This document shows, piece by piece, positions 1-12,300 of a DNA stretch of 22,772 bases. The position numbers were made by a program, and so were the translations under genes. Below the pieces are notes generated by a model. It was given only the letters and a program-made list of their open reading frames with translations. It was not told the DNA's origin and made no database searches. The stretch's first letter is position 1, and each line of letters begins with the position of its first letter. Where the stretch lies: the NCBI GenBank assembly GCA_015680685.1, contig MNCI01028339.1:615696-638467 (forward strand). Reading direction: 5' to 3'. The DNA is from Gnetum montanum (taxonomy: Eukaryota > Streptophyta > Gnetopsida > Gnetales > Gnetaceae).

Positions 1-457
1 AAATCTGCTTTCTTTTCTTTTCTGTCTATTTCCATTGAATCTTGCTCTATTTCTAGTTTTCTTGTGGAACTACCTCTTTCTCTGGGGAAAATTAGGAGTA
101 GATTTGCGGAGTTGTGATCAAATGTTTTTGCAAAATTTTACTTGTTACAAGCAGGTATTATAAGGACCACGTAGACTAGGTAGTTGAACAAAATAGGAAA
201 CTTTCAATAACTCACAGTACTTGGGCAAAGTTGGCTGAATCTCTTTAAAGTAAGTCATTTGTAGTTCACACACAATTAAATTGTCACATTTCTCACAACC
301 GCACGCCGCAACAGCACACACACATACTCACATTAACTACTGAGTTATTTGGAGGTATTTGGACCTTGGTGTTGCCAGAGACCAGCAGGCCCCTAAATCT
401 TGTTTGAGGACACTCGTTGGCGGTCGCGTCCCAAATGGTCGCCAACAGTAGGGAAAA
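1..457. other. Unassigned 5' flank, possible LTR end or leader of element A
   Basis: No coding frame is visible. The stretch is T-rich at the start and has a CA-rich run near 268-335. From about 300 to 450 it has more CpG than the following 2 kb. A segment at 366-383 (TTGGTGTTGCCAGAGACC) loosely resembles the PBS-like motif of elements B and C (TTGGTGCTAGAAGGAGGG), so this could be the LTR-PBS junction of element A, but the match is weak. Recognisable gag homology begins at about 458. Alternatively this is unrelated flanking DNA. Confidence 0.3.
416..446. repeat. Short GC-rich inverted repeat
   Basis: GTTGGCG (416-422) is followed after 17 bases by its exact complement CGCCAAC (440-446). The sequence GGTCGC occurs twice inside. 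It stands out because the surrounding DNA is AT-rich. Function is unknown. It may be part of the leader of element A. Confidence 0.4.
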
Positions 458-2440
458 GCCCTAAATTATACCAATGTTAATGAGGAGTATTATAATTTTA
501 TTTTTGTTAAGATACAAGCTAGCCTCCCCATCCCATCCATAGAATTAGATTATAAATGCTAGGTTGAGAATATTCACTGAAATAGGAAGGAGTATATTCC
601 TTCATCCTATGAACGAGTTAAGTTAACTAACTTCCATACATGTATGTTAGCACACTTAGTAGACAACGATGAGGCAAGTGAGAAAACAAGCTAAGAATAA
701 AACTAGGAAGAATAAGATGAATTTGAGGTGGAGTATGAACTTGATACCCTCATAGGATATCTTTTTCAATAATTAGCCCCAAAGGTAACCACCCCCAGCT
801 CCATGCCTCCTATATCTCTGTGAGCTAGGTTCCTTAGTTTTTTTCTTTATACCCTACCATGTTTGGCCCAATGCTTGTTATTGTAGCATGCCAATCTTAG
901 TCAACATTCCACTCTACCTCCTTACTCTCATTAATATTTTTTTGCAACTCAACCCTGGTTTGTGCAACCATCATCGATGGTATTCTTCATACCATCTCAT
1001 TTCTTCATCCTAGTGGGCCCCTCTTCAAGACCACATGCATGATAAACCTCTCACATCCCTTTTTTTTTCTTTTATCCTGCATGTCCCAACTCCAACATAT
1101 TTTTTCTTATTTAACCCCTCTATGACTGTGATCACCTAGCCATTCCCATTCATATTGAGGCTAATAACATAGTTCCAGATCATCCAACTTCCCCCATAGC
1201 CATCAGTTCAAACACTACAATCCACAAGGAGTCTTGGATCAATCCTTCAGAATGATCTAGGATCTCGCCAAAGAGCTGCTGAAGCTTAAGGTGTCCATCA
1301 TCCAAATGGTGAAAATTATGGACTTATATAAAGATGATTTCATTAGTTTGGTCATCCCATAGATAACTTTTCCCATGAGCATTTCTATTCTCCACTTCAC
1401 TAAATACAACAATGAGGGTGATCCTAACTTGCATCACATTATCCTCTATTTTGAGTGCTTGTTATTACAAGCTTTTCCCCATACTATTATGCACATCTTC
1501 TATATGTCCCTAATTGAAAAAGACTTAGATTGGTACAGTGCATTACTTAGAGGATTTATTACCTCTCTAGAGAACTTGATTTTATAATTTGTTAACTATT
1601 TAAAGTAAAACTTGGAACCCAATACCACACTAGACCAACTTATGAAGGTCAAAAAGGGGCCTCTTGAACCTATCCAAAAATTCATGCAAAGATGGAACAC
1701 CATTCTCAATGAAATTCCCAAACCCATATTTAAGACATATCTTTTGGCCATCTTCAAAGGATTGATTAACAATTTTGTAAAATCTAAACTCTACAATGTA
1801 GATCCATGGTCACTTAGCCAAGCCTTCTTCCAAACCAAAAATGTAGAGGATGGTGTGGAAGCTAGTAATGACATTGTGTATGTATTGTACAAGAACTAAC
1901 ATATGATAAGGGATAGGAATAAAGGGAAACAAAATCATGTAGCTATGGTCACAGTGGCCAAAGACACAAAAAATATTTAGGGGCCAAAGAAAAAATAACC
2001 AAAGGTTCCTACCACTATAGCCCAACCTTCAACATCTAGTGCTTGAATTTATAACCTACCTAGATCAAACTTTAAAAGAAAAGACATGTCCAAATATACA
2101 AAGCTACCTATGAAACTATCTAAGCTACTTGATCAATTAATCAAAAGTGGACATATATGATACAAATAGCTAATTGAGAACACTTGTAAAAGGCATGATT
2201 GATTATGTAAAATTGCTAAGGATTCCACCATAGTCACAAGAGGTGACCTGCCTATTTCCAAATAATTTAAACTAGAATGATTTTGCAATCACCACCAGAT
2301 TTCCAACCATGACATTGATTTTTTTTTACTTTGAAAGAAAATCTACAAAAAATGATAGATGCTGGTGAATTAGTCTTAGATACATCTAACCTAGTTTGGT
2401 CCTAGTACTAGAGCATGCAAGTGTATAAGGACCCATTGAG
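458..2440 (+). pseudogene. Element A: decayed Ty3/gypsy gag
   Basis: This is a broken gag (capsid-nucleocapsid) gene of an LTR retrotransposon. The start at 458-620 matches the N-terminal part of the gag at 21609-21770 (both have a YYNFI/QYNFI stretch followed by VKIQA). A segment at about 1240-1375 matches the region preceding the capsid domain of the other copies. The best preserved open parts are 1375-1587, with KYNNEGDPN, a LLLQAFPHTIMHIFYMSL stretch and DWY, typical of the Retrotrans_gag family, and 1612-1899, reached by a frameshift. Near 2280-2380 an HHQISNHDIDFF remnant corresponds to the CCHC-like zinc-knuckle region of element B. Many stops and shifts interrupt it. The region at 620-1230 is poorly alignable. 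After about 2440 the homology to element B ends abruptly, implying loss of the protease and everything downstream. Confidence 0.8.
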
Positions 2441-2460
2441 AAACTTGGTTCATTTATTGT

Positions 2461-2760
2461 GATCTATTGGTAGATAAGGGGATTCCTAGGATTAGATCTC
2501 TTTATGGGAAGGTGGCTGGTGAAACACCACAAAAATTTGTATGTTATAACCAATTTTCATTAAGTAGCTTTCACCCCATGCAATTTGAGATAAAGCTTCA
2601 TGGTGAATGCGAAGATTGTAATCCATGGAGGGCAATCTCACATATCCTATACTTTTGGGATTGAAAAATTCCTCATAAGTGATTAAAGCCTCATTCCCCA
2701 AGTGAAAAAAGTCACCTAGTGTAAAAACTGACTTTTGGAATGCTAAAATTGGCAATTTAA
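2461..2760 (+). other. Uncertain 3' internal remnant of element A
   Basis: A 65-codon open frame begins at 2467 and contains GKVAGETPQKFV, which is faintly like the integrase C-terminal TG-TPF-LVYG stretch of Ty3/gypsy polyproteins. The resemblance is too weak for a firm call. Its position just before a polypurine tract would fit the 3' end of an internal region. Confidence 0.2.
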
Positions 2761-2770
2761 TGGATTTTAT

Positions 2771-2787
2771 GGGGGGGGAGGTGGGGT
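2771..2787 (+). other. Candidate polypurine tract of element A
   Basis: GGGGGGGGAGGTGGGGT is a purine-rich run followed directly by TGGTATATAC, the proposed start of an LTR. In LTR retrotransposons the polypurine tract primes plus-strand DNA synthesis and abuts the 3' LTR. The sequence fits by composition and position only. Confidence 0.45.
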
Positions 2788-3940
2788 TGGTATATACTTT
2801 TCTACATTGAAAACATCTACAAGTGGTAAATCTTACCTACCCTTAGCATGGAGGAGTGGGGGGTTTTCCCTCATCTTGGAAACTTTTCCCCCTAGTGTGG
2901 AAGCCATGAAAGCCAAATTTCAACACTCCATGCACTCCAACATTAACCAACCACATCAGCAAGGATAGTAAAAGGCTTAGCATGGAAGAACTATCTCTAG
3001 CTTAGAAGGTGCACCCCCATTACTATTTATAGTAAACGAAATGGCCATGGGGGGAAGGCACTTACTATATATGATAACCTCACAAATTTGAGCATCCATA
3101 TCACTTGTACAAGGCAAAAAGTTACAAAAATTTGGCAACCAATTTGCAGCCATGGTGTAGAAAAATTATAGTCCAATCACAACCATTTTGAAATGCCATT
3201 CATGGCCTAAAACCTATAAAAACAATCCTCAAATACCACTTACAGGTTCTACAATTTTTCAAGGTTCAGCAATTTTTCATGATTAGCAACTTTTGGTTAT
3301 CACAATTTTCATGATTTCATACTTGGACATTTTCAAGCACTCAATAGCTTTTACAATCTCCCATGTTTGCATTCTCTTGAACCCTAGCATGAAAGCATTA
3401 TAGCCTCGATACTTGTCAACTTTTGATGTCAATGTTGCATGTTTGGGAGTTTCAACCCCCATCATGGAGCAATCTAGTAGCCAAAATTTTTACTTTTCTT
3501 ACCCTCTAGTAGTAACCCAAATTGTAGATCTATAGTTTGTAGTAGAGGAGATGCAAATGCATCAGGAGTGTCTTGGTATCTAGATTGTGGAGTAAATCAC
3601 GTTGGCTTCAATGGGCCTTGAACCCTTGCCTTAGTGGACCTCGCTTTGCTTTCTCGTTGGCATTTCCTATACACATTTCTAGAACGTTTCCTTTATTATT
3701 TTAATAAAGTTTTAAAGTTTCAATTTTTGTGTACACTTTGCATTTTTTTTTCATTTTATAGATCTATAATTTTTCATTATTATTTACATCATTTTTTTAA
3801 CATTTTATAGGTCCCTAGGTGATCTACCAAACCATCCAAGGCACTTGGAATCCCATTTTTTTAGAAGGCCCTAGGGATTCAATGTTGAGGCTACTACACC
3901 AGATTTGTCAATTTTTTAGTGATAAAATTTACCATTTGCA
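2788..3940 (+). mobile_element. LTR-like segment between elements A and B
   Basis: The proposed LTR (about 1.15 kb) runs from TG after the polypurine tract to CA ten bases before the PBS-like motif. Its 3' part is homologous to the LTR at 20443-21285: CAAACCATCCAAGGCACT is identical at 3828-3845 and 21148-21165, at similar distances from the PBS motif. A TATA-like box lies inside. The first 250 bp hold two copies of the 'tagcatgg' hairpin-type repeat found in the arrays downstream. The 5' boundary is inferred, because the 5' half is not recognisably similar to the younger LTR. Confidence 0.5.
3215..3222 (+). promoter_or_regulatory. TATA box in the LTR-like segment
   Basis: TATAAAAA lies 736 bp upstream of the PBS-like motif. 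In the younger LTR the TATA box lies 668 bp upstream of the same motif, so the two positions are comparable. It probably served as the old U3/R promoter. Confidence 0.45.
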
Positions 3941-3950
3941 ATAGTTTTTT

Positions 3951-3967
3951 TGGTGCTAGAAGGAGGG
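3951..3967 (+). other. Primer-binding-site-like motif of element B
   Basis: TGGTGCTAGAAGGAGGG is identical to the motif at 21291-21307, and the shared block extends several bases on both sides (T-run before, CCTC after). It begins with TGG, as expected for pairing with a tRNA 3' CCA end, and follows the putative LTR end. I cannot assign the tRNA from memory. Confidence 0.65.
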
Positions 3968-4099
3968 CCTCCATCCAATTTCTATATCTAAATCAGCTTT
4001 CTTGTTGCTAATGTTTCCTTTCATTGCAAAAATCTACAATTTTGATATTAAAATTTTTAAAACCTTCAAAATCCAATGTTACAACCCATCCCCCCTTAT

Positions 4100-4330
4100 A
4101 ATAAAAGCCTAGTGTGAAAGTTGTAGGTATTTGGATTTTCAAGATCTTCATAGCAATCACTATGAATTTTAAAGCCAACATTGGCATCCCACCAAAAACT
4201 TCAAAAGATAAATGCTACCCCTTCCCCCTTGTGATCAATTCTACAACATGGAAGTTATAGGTGGTTGGGTGTTGGATATTCACAACAATTGCTATGAATT
4301 TTCCTACCCAAAGCCAAAATTGATACCTTT
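4100..4330 (+). repeat. Degenerate tandem duplication, about 133 bp, in element B leader
   Basis: Two diverged units are recognisable by AAGTTGTAGG (from 4119) and AAGTTATAGG (from 4252), and by ACTATGAATTTT (4159) and GCTATGAATTTT (4291), giving spacings of 133 and 132 bp. No coding capacity is seen. Confidence 0.6.
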
Positions 4331-4510
4331 TCCCTCATTTCCTTTTTTATGTCAAATGTTTTTCTTTTAGGTTTCTAAATTTGGTGGTGAAACCCTTTTA
4401 GAAACCATCAAACTTTCAGAAGTTAGCTTTCCCCTTGAACCTTTTCAAGTTAACAAAAGTGCAAGCCTACCAAAACAAATATTAATGGAAAAACACCAAA
4501 TTTTCACTTT

Positions 4511-4810
4511 GGTTTTCAGCCTTCCCCCTAATCAATGTTGGATTAGAAGGTGTGGAATCCCCATCATCTCACCTCCTTTCTTTTCCCCCTTTGCCATACC
4601 CAATGTAGAGGTAGTTAGGGAGCCAACATTGGTGAAGCTTGTTGCTAACTTTCCACTTCAATTTTCAGCCTCTCCCCCATCAATGTTGGATTAGAAGGTG
4701 TAATATTCCCATCATGTAACCCTCCTTATTTCCCTCCTATCATACCTATCATAGAGGAAGTTGGAAGGCCAATGTGGGTGAGGCTGAACACCAACTTTCC
4801 TAGCTTTCCA
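4511..4810 (+). repeat. Tandem duplication, about 148 bp, in element B leader
   Basis: The string ATCAATGTTGGATTAGAAGG occurs at 4531 and again at 4679. TTTTCAGCC precedes both copies and CCCATCAT follows both, so a 148-149 bp unit is duplicated. A partial third unit may begin near 4783. An open frame at 4485-4694 only crosses this repeat and is not regarded as a gene. Confidence 0.7.
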
Positions 4811-4979
4811 TTTTTGGTAAAGTTGTAAATCCCCCTTACCTCCCACTTACTAATTATAGTAAGTACTTTGTTTTTAGTTATTTTTTCTTTCTTTTAAATG
4901 TTTTTGAATTCCATTCACTAGAATTTACTTCTATTTTATCATGTATAGCCTATTTTAAGCCATTTTCAATACTATAATC

Positions 4980-7900
4980 ATGTCTTTCCAACAGTCCACC
5001 AAATTGCCCTTCACCCTCATTAGTGAAGGCCCTAGCCAATAAGCCATGAGGGTCTATGACCCCAAAGACCCTAACATCATTGAGTATATGTGATCTTTGA
5101 GGATTAGAGGAGAAATTCCTAATTTTACTGCCATAAACATAGATCATTATTACTACATTTGCACCAAAATGCGGGTTGGCCTCATGATTCTACATGTGAA
5201 AGTAGAGACAAAAAGGGAGTTTGAACTCACATCGAGATGGGAAAGATTATGTCCCTTCCCCATATGACCAAACACCCCTCAATGATATCTATGCTAACAT
5301 CCTAGCTCAATTGATTATTATGGAGGATGAAGATGACAATCATAGCTCAAAAGAACAATAAGAGGAGGAGGATGAATTTAGGATGGAATCTAAGCCTAAA
5401 AACATTCTAGGAGGATTTTTATAACAAAAATCCCCCAAGGTTACAAGGCCTTCCACTAATTCTTTTGTTTTCTCCATGGGCATGGTGTTGTCATGTTCCA
5501 CTCCTACCATGGTTGGTTCCACATTGATCATAGCCACTTATCAAACCCAAACAGTGCCACAATTAGCCACCTATAACTTGTTAATGTCATTCACTACATA
5601 ACCCTAATCTATACAACCATTATTAGTGGTTTCCATTACCAAAAATCCATTAACTACTTATGTATGGCCCACCATGGGACCCTAAGAAACTCAGGGATCA
5701 CACGTTTGCTTTATCTTGTTTGTACCTTAGGTACTAACACAAACATCCTTTTCCTTATTTGGTCCATAATCTATGACCATAATGCAACCTCTTCCTTCTA
5801 TATTCCAATACATTGTGAGGTCATAGGCCTCAAAATAGACATCACAATAATAGGTAAAAACTCCATAGCCAATAGGACCACCATAGGGCTTGGATCAAGC
5901 CTCCCAGATGATTCAGGACTTGATAGAGAAGTTGAAGAGGCTTAAAGCCTCTACTTCACAAATTGTCAAGATTATGGACTTCTACTAGGATGATCCCATT
6001 AGTCCTATGGTCCCACACTTGTAACTTCCTCATAGTGTCCCTATTCCCCAATTTAGAAAATATAACAGTGAAGGTGATCTTAATGCTCACCTTATAACCT
6101 TTTGATCCAAGTGCTTACTCTTGCAACCATGGCCTTATACCTTTATGAGGATTTTCCCTATGTGTTTGATTGGGAAAGTACTCGATTGCTACTATGCATT
6201 ACCTAAGGGATCCATATCCTCTTAGGAGGACTTGATTGCCTAGTTTATTAAGCACTTCAAATATAACTTGAAGCTTGACACCACGCTTGACCAACTCTTG
6301 AAGGTTAAGTAAGGATCCTTAGAACCTATGTAGAAGTTCATTCAATAGTGGAATGGAATCTTAAACAAAATACTAGAGCCTATAGCTAAGTTCCACCTTT
6401 TAGCCATATTCAAGGGGATGGTAAAATGACTTTAGCAAGTCCAAGCTTTACTACCTTGACTTGTAGTATTTCAACTAAGCATTTTCTCAAACCAAGAACA
6501 TAGAGAATGCTGTAGAGGCTAGTCATGATCTAGCCTATGTAGCATATAAAAATCAACATACACGAAGAGATAAATGGAAGAATAAATGAAATGACATGGT
6601 TGTAGAAACTATGACTAAAGAAGAAAAGATCACAAGTCAGGAGCCAAGCACCCACCCAAGGCCCCCAATAATGATTGTAATAACCAATCATTAACCTTTG
6701 AAGCCACTACATCAACAACAACTAGATCTAATTTTGAAAGAAAGGACATGTCCAAATACACTACACTACTATTAAAAACATCAGAGCTATTATACCAACT
6801 TTTGAAAAATGGGCATATTCAATACAAGAATATGTCTAAAGCTTCCTAAAAGAAGCATGATAGGCTTCTCCCTCATGCTTCATAGAGCCTATCATGGATT
6901 CCACTGGAGCAACAAAAGATGATCCATAGCTACCTAGGTACTTTAAGTTAGATTGCTTCTACCATTATCACCAATTGCCTAGTCATGACATAGACTTTTA
7001 TCTTATGTTGAAGGATGACTTGCAAAGGATGATAGATAGGGAGGAGCTGTTCTCAAATTCTTCCAACCTAGTTTTACCATAAAATTATTCAATGCAGGTC
7101 TTCAAAGACCCATTAAATGCTAATGATAGCCCTTACATTATCTCAACATTCAACATTGATGACAATAAAAAATCCCTAAGAGAACCATTCATTATCTGGG
7201 TACCCCTTTATAATGAAAGAGCTTCTTTAGCTTCCACTAGCTCAATATCCTCCTTTATCATAAGAGTACTATCATAAATGACTCTGAGAAAACCTTTTTT
7301 CATTAGAGGCTACCAACCTAACATAATCCAACTAGCTATAGTCAAACTAACTACACAATGAGCTCCTATGGTGGCTAATGCTACTACCTCTTCTTTATAA
7401 CCAATGGTTGATAACTAAAAAACTTCAATCAAGCAAAGGAAGAAGCATAAGAAAAAGCTTGGCAACAAGGGTGACCAGTAGATGGAGGCACAAAAGGAAG
7501 TGGATCCACTAAAGCCCATGCCCATATCAGCTATACCCATAACCTCCTCTACTCAACCCATTTCAACCAACAAGCCATAGGAGGACACCAAAGCCAAAAA
7601 TCAAAAGAATGAAAAAAAGCCTCAAAAACCAAAACATAAAGTTGAAGTTCACATGTTGGGGTGCATGGATGAAGTAAAGCACAATTGAGGGGATAAGTCC
7701 ATGATTAATGATAAAAACTTCCTTAGTGTGATGGACCAAGTTAGGAAATCCCTTAAGTAGAAGAATACAACTCTAAGCTGGTTGACCTGATCATGAATTC
7801 CACCACACATCATGAGTCATTAGTCAAAATGTTGACTTTCATCCCCATTAGTGAGGACATCCTTGCTAACAAGGAATCCATCCATGTAGTGATGGTTCCT

Positions 7901-8672
7901 CCCTCACAAAGTGAGGAGACATCAACATCCTTAGTATTTTGTAATAAAGAAATTAAGGTTAATCCCAAAAATGGCAAAGTAACTAGGGCTCCTCTATTCA
8001 TAACCATATGTATAAGGTAGTTTAATGTACATCAGGTGCATGTTGATGATGGAGCTACAACTAATGTCATCTCATGCACCATTATTGAACACTTGGGTCT
8101 AATTGAGAAAATACAGCCTACATCAATAGCTACCCTCAAGTCTTTTAATTGATCAAGGGTTGCCATCAAGGGATCTATCTCATTAGACTTTGTGGCAAGG
8201 GAGTAAATCCCCACAACCACAAACTTCTTGGTGGTGGAAGAAACACTAGGGCCCAACCTTATCCTAGGAAGACCTTGGTTCGCTCAGTTATGACCTGTAT
8301 CCTCATCCATCCATTAAAAAATTTACTTTCCTTACAGGGGAGGTGAAATCATCATTCATGGTGATAATGTGCTTTCCTTAGCTATCAACAATGTGAACAT
8401 AGAGCAAGGGTTTGAAGTGGAGCTCCAAGAAGAAGCTTCTAGCCATGAAATTCAATGACCCAAGAGACAGTAATAACCCAAGAAAGCCAATGATGATAAT
8501 AATAAGTAAAGGGATGCATTATGGGATGAACTCCATTTTAACACTATTAGTGAAGGTGATGGTGAATATAAGCTTATGCAAAGTAGAACTTACTCATTCC
8601 CTAATCTTTCATAGATTAGGAAGAATTTGTACAAGTGAAGTATACATTTCCATGCCATGCCCTTATAACTAG
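4980..8672 (+). pseudogene. Element B: decayed Ty3/gypsy gag-protease
   Basis: The ATG at 4980 opens a frame that aligns with the gag of element C from its start. The capsid region lies at 5900-6560 (KYNSEGDLNAHLITF, then a CLLLQPWPYTFMRIF stretch). A CCHC-like nucleocapsid remnant lies at about 6945-7050 (CFYHYHQLPSHDIDFYLML). A lysine-rich linker fills 7430-7790. The aspartic protease spans about 7940-8280, with VDDGATTNVIS as the active-site region (D-S/T-G changed to DDGA) and ILGRPWF as the closing motif. An acidic tail ends near 8672. The protease part continues in the frame of the open stretch at 7793-8020. At least a dozen stops interrupt it, mainly TAG or TAA at expected CAG/CAA codons and TGA at CGA. 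No reverse transcriptase or integrase follows, so the element looks non-autonomous or internally replaced. Confidence 0.8.
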
Positions 8673-8888
8673 ATGTACCAATAGCCATGTTTCCTAATTT
8701 GTTATACCTTTCTATGTACTTTGTTTTACTATTTATGCAAATAGCCTAAGTTTCTACTTTCATTTGCATTTTTGCTTATTACAACCTTTCTTTCTCTTTA
8801 ATTTTTCTCATGTTATAAACATCAAAAAAGCCTTAAAACATAAAATAGGCAAAAAATATAGGTTTCTCTTTAACAATGGCTTGCTATA
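8673..8888. other. AT-rich spacer after element B gag-protease
   Basis: T-rich sequence without a coding frame or recognisable signal. The stop cluster near 8650-8675 closes the protease frame just before it. Confidence 0.4.
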
Positions 8889-9090
8889 GTCTTAAACTGG
8901 CATCAAGGCCTACTATGACCTTAAAATGGTAAAATTACAGTCCTCTAATGCTCTAAACTAGCATTGCAATCCCCTAAGACTCTGAACTAGCATCATAGTC
9001 TACTAAGACTTTAAACTGGCAACATGGCCCGCCATGGCCTTAAACTAGCAACATAATACAACCTGTGCCCACCATGGCTTAAAACTGGCA
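8889..9090 (+). repeat. Minisatellite, period about 29 bp
   Basis: A core resembling CTTAAACTGGCA or CTCTAAACTAGCA starts near 8889, 8918, 8949, 8978, 9007, 9036 and 9076, giving spacings of 29, 31, 29, 29, 29 and 40 bp. Units differ by several substitutions, many of them C/T or G/A (TGG versus TAG in the core). It lies between the end of the gag-protease frame and the 3' end of the antisense gene. Confidence 0.8.
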
Positions 9091-9395
9091 AATATGTTTT
9101 TTATTATTATAATTATTTCTGTTTAGCTTATGATCACATTGATTAGCCATTTAATGTTATAACCATAATGTCAACCTAGCCATTCACAATGTTTAAAACA
9201 TTTACAACAACTATAGATATACATAGCCAAAAATAAAACCAAAATTTTAAATTTAAATTTAAAGTATCCATAACATACATAGCCATGGCCACATTGTGTT
9301 GTAGAAATATTAAATAATAATAATAATAATAACTATAGCCTTAGATAACAATAGCCATCAATAGTAAAACAAAAATATATAACCAACATGCTAGA
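9091..9395. other. AT-rich spacer with a short TAA microsatellite
   Basis: No coding frame is seen. A TAA/AAT trinucleotide run occupies 9312-9331. On the minus strand this is the region immediately downstream of the stop of the antisense gene and would hold its 3' UTR. No clear polyadenylation signal can be singled out in such AT-rich DNA. Confidence 0.4.
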
Positions 9396-12300
9396 CTAGG
9401 CTAATGGAGGTTGTTGAGGGGCATCTAGAGGAGGAAGTGGTGGGTCATTTCCACCCTCACCATTGGGGCCACCAATGTTTGTTAATGCTTAAAATACAAC
9501 AACACATAGCCAATCAGTAACCAATAGCCAAAACCATAAATAAAAATCTAAAAATATAAAACATAAAATATATCAAACCTATGGGGATTTCAGCTTCATA
9601 CAATCTGGGGATAGATGTGGAAGGACTTCCTCCAAAAGATGGAGGATGTAGGGCTTCAACATGTTGACCTAGTCAACATCCCCAAGATCAACATTGGAAA
9701 GGATGCTAGTCCTATCTACCATAGTCCAAGTAGGAGGCTTCTAGTCCATAGAAGTCATTGAAGTATCGGCTATAGTAGTGGTAATTTGAAGAGTAGGGGA
9801 TTGCTCCATTATGAGAGTACTCTCAAAAAGTTATAACTACTCTTTGCCTATATCCCCTGGATGACCAACTCTCTCTTGAATCATTCAAGTGACTCCTTCT
9901 TGAGCCACTTTAGGTAGGCCACATGATCTGCCTTGTAATGTTGCTTGTGGGACTTTTATTTCTTACCCCACTCTAGGATCCAAGTGTGGTGATCTTTCCA
10001 ATGCTCGACCTAGGAGATGAGGTTCATTTGCATTTGTTGTTCCACCATGTCCTATAAGATCACTACTTTGTCTCAAATGATGTGCTAGTAGTGGGCCCAT
10101 GTGATCTTCTTAGCCTATAAGTCCTCGTAGTTAGCCACTTGGGCTTCCAAAAAGGCTTTGTAGTCTTGGAGAGCTCTAATCATATATTTCTACCATTGAG
10201 TCTTCTTCCTTAAGGTCACAACTTCCTCCCATAGGGATTCATTAAACCTCTCTAGCTCTCATGAAATTTTTTCACATGGAATTGCTAGATCTATAGTAGT
10301 CTCATACAACTTCAAGAGTACGCTAGACACATCAAAGGAAAGCTTAGGCAAGAAGTCAATCTTCATGTATTGGTTGGGGTCTTACTCCACAGAAGATACT
10401 ACATGAACATTAAAATACAACCAATAAACATAATGTGCAATGTAAGATGGTCATAAAATAATCAAAACCTATGACATACCCAAATAACTAAAGCATATAA
10501 AACAAAGTCCTTACCTATCTTGGGTGTAACTTATTGCAACTAGTTGATAATGTCCTTAGCCATCCCATGCATGAACTCCACCTTGTCTGGGGTCTTCACC
10601 CATGGTTCTACATGAACCTTAAGGACAAGGAGTTGAACTAGTGGCTCAAGAACTACTATAAGCATAAAAATAATCCAAAGGTTAGGATGAAAACCAATAT
10701 TAAACAATAGGGTATAACGAAAGCATTAAGGCATGGGCATACCTAGCTCTTCCTTCACTTCCTCTGGAATGATAATGGGGGGATGTACATAACACTACCT
10801 CACTAAGCAAGGAATCTACATGATTTATATCTACATTAGCAAACACTTCAACCTCAAGTTACTTTAGGAGTATCTCTTCTACATGCCTGTATTCTTCCTG
10901 TGTAGTAGCTTGGGTTGCCATAAGCTAACACTTGCCTATAATCATAGCACATAGAAAACTGGTGAACACATGAAACCATAACATAGTCATAATCTTTAAA
11001 ACATAAAATAGCCAAAATTAAACAAAGTATACCTATGATTTCCTACTATGATGGCTTAAGCTTAAAATTAAGCTTCTTTTGGGTAGGTTGGTCTAACGCT
11101 ATTAGTGCATCCTTCATAGGCCTCTTGAGTTTCTCCTTGGCTGCCCCTTTGGCCTTCCTATGTCATCATTTGGCCTCTAGGACACTTGTTGGAAATGTGA
11201 GAGGCTCCTCATCATCTATGATATGAGGAAACTCACACTTCCTAGCATCAATATCCTTGATGGTAATGGAAAATGAATCATCCATCCCCTCTAGTGGATT
11301 TTGGTGTTGCACTGTTGCATAAATGTGCTTTGTCCAAGGCTTAGAAAGTTGGCTTGGGTCTTGAGGAACATATTATCCATTCATATACACCACTAAAAAA
11401 TTTGCAAACCTCTTTAACTAAGCTACAAAGAATGAAAAATACATGTGGATTATTGTGGAGGTGTGCATGGAAAGTTTGAGGATCTCCTCCTAAAGCCCAA
11501 TAGCCAAAGTAGCCACCTAGTTGAACCTAGTGTCATCCATCAAGACCTTCTTAAAGGTTCATCCCTATGCAATGCCAATTACCTTATTTTGTGATAACAC
11601 TTTGAGAAACACATGAGACCTAACAAATGATATGATTTCTTTGCATTAGGTTTCATGGAGCCATCCATGAAAATTTTGGAGTGGTTGATGTTGGAACCTT
11701 TACTACATCAGCAAGGACACTAAACAAGTTGCAAAAGAGGCCATCATCAATGTCCATGTTAACCTTCATACCTTGGATGATGGTGTTAAAATGACTAGCC
11801 TTCTTGTTGAAGGAGTCAATGACATGCAGCATCTCCATAGCAAGGATGGAAGGGATAGGTGCCATAAATACATCAAGCAAACTTGCATGCTGGATGTTTT
11901 CTTGAATGAATCTAGGTGCCTATTCCCTTAGCCACTCCTATGTTGGTATTACCTTACCAAACTTTAGGATGAGGGTATCCTCATGATGTTATCTTGAAAG
12001 TGGTATGGTGACATCAACAAAGGTGGAAGGTCTTGCAAAGAAAACAACCAAAGTTTAGCATCAACACAAGCAAGTTTAATAACTAGTCAAAGTAGTAGAA
12101 CACTTAGAGCTTTCATAACCATAAAAAATTAGAAGCTATAGCCTTTATATTTACCTTTCTTATTCTTCTTTAGTGTGGTTTGAATTGAGGTCCTAGCCAC
12201 AAGGGTCTAGTCCATGAAGTTATTGGAGTCTACCCACTAGTTGTGTATCATCTCATCATCCTTACAATTCTTATATACAAGGTTGAACCTTGTAGTATAT

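Noticed and set aside
2461-2664. A confident integrase C-terminal call
   Set aside because: Only a weak GETPQKFV similarity is visible, with no GPY/F motif or other integrase residues, so it is listed only as an uncertain remnant.
4485-4694. 69-codon + strand open frame
   Set aside because: It spans one unit of the 148-bp tandem duplication and does not match any part of the related gag copies.
8149-8346. + strand open frame overlapping the protease
   Set aside because: It is in a different frame from the recognisable protease motifs (VDDGA and ILGRPWF), so it is a shadow.
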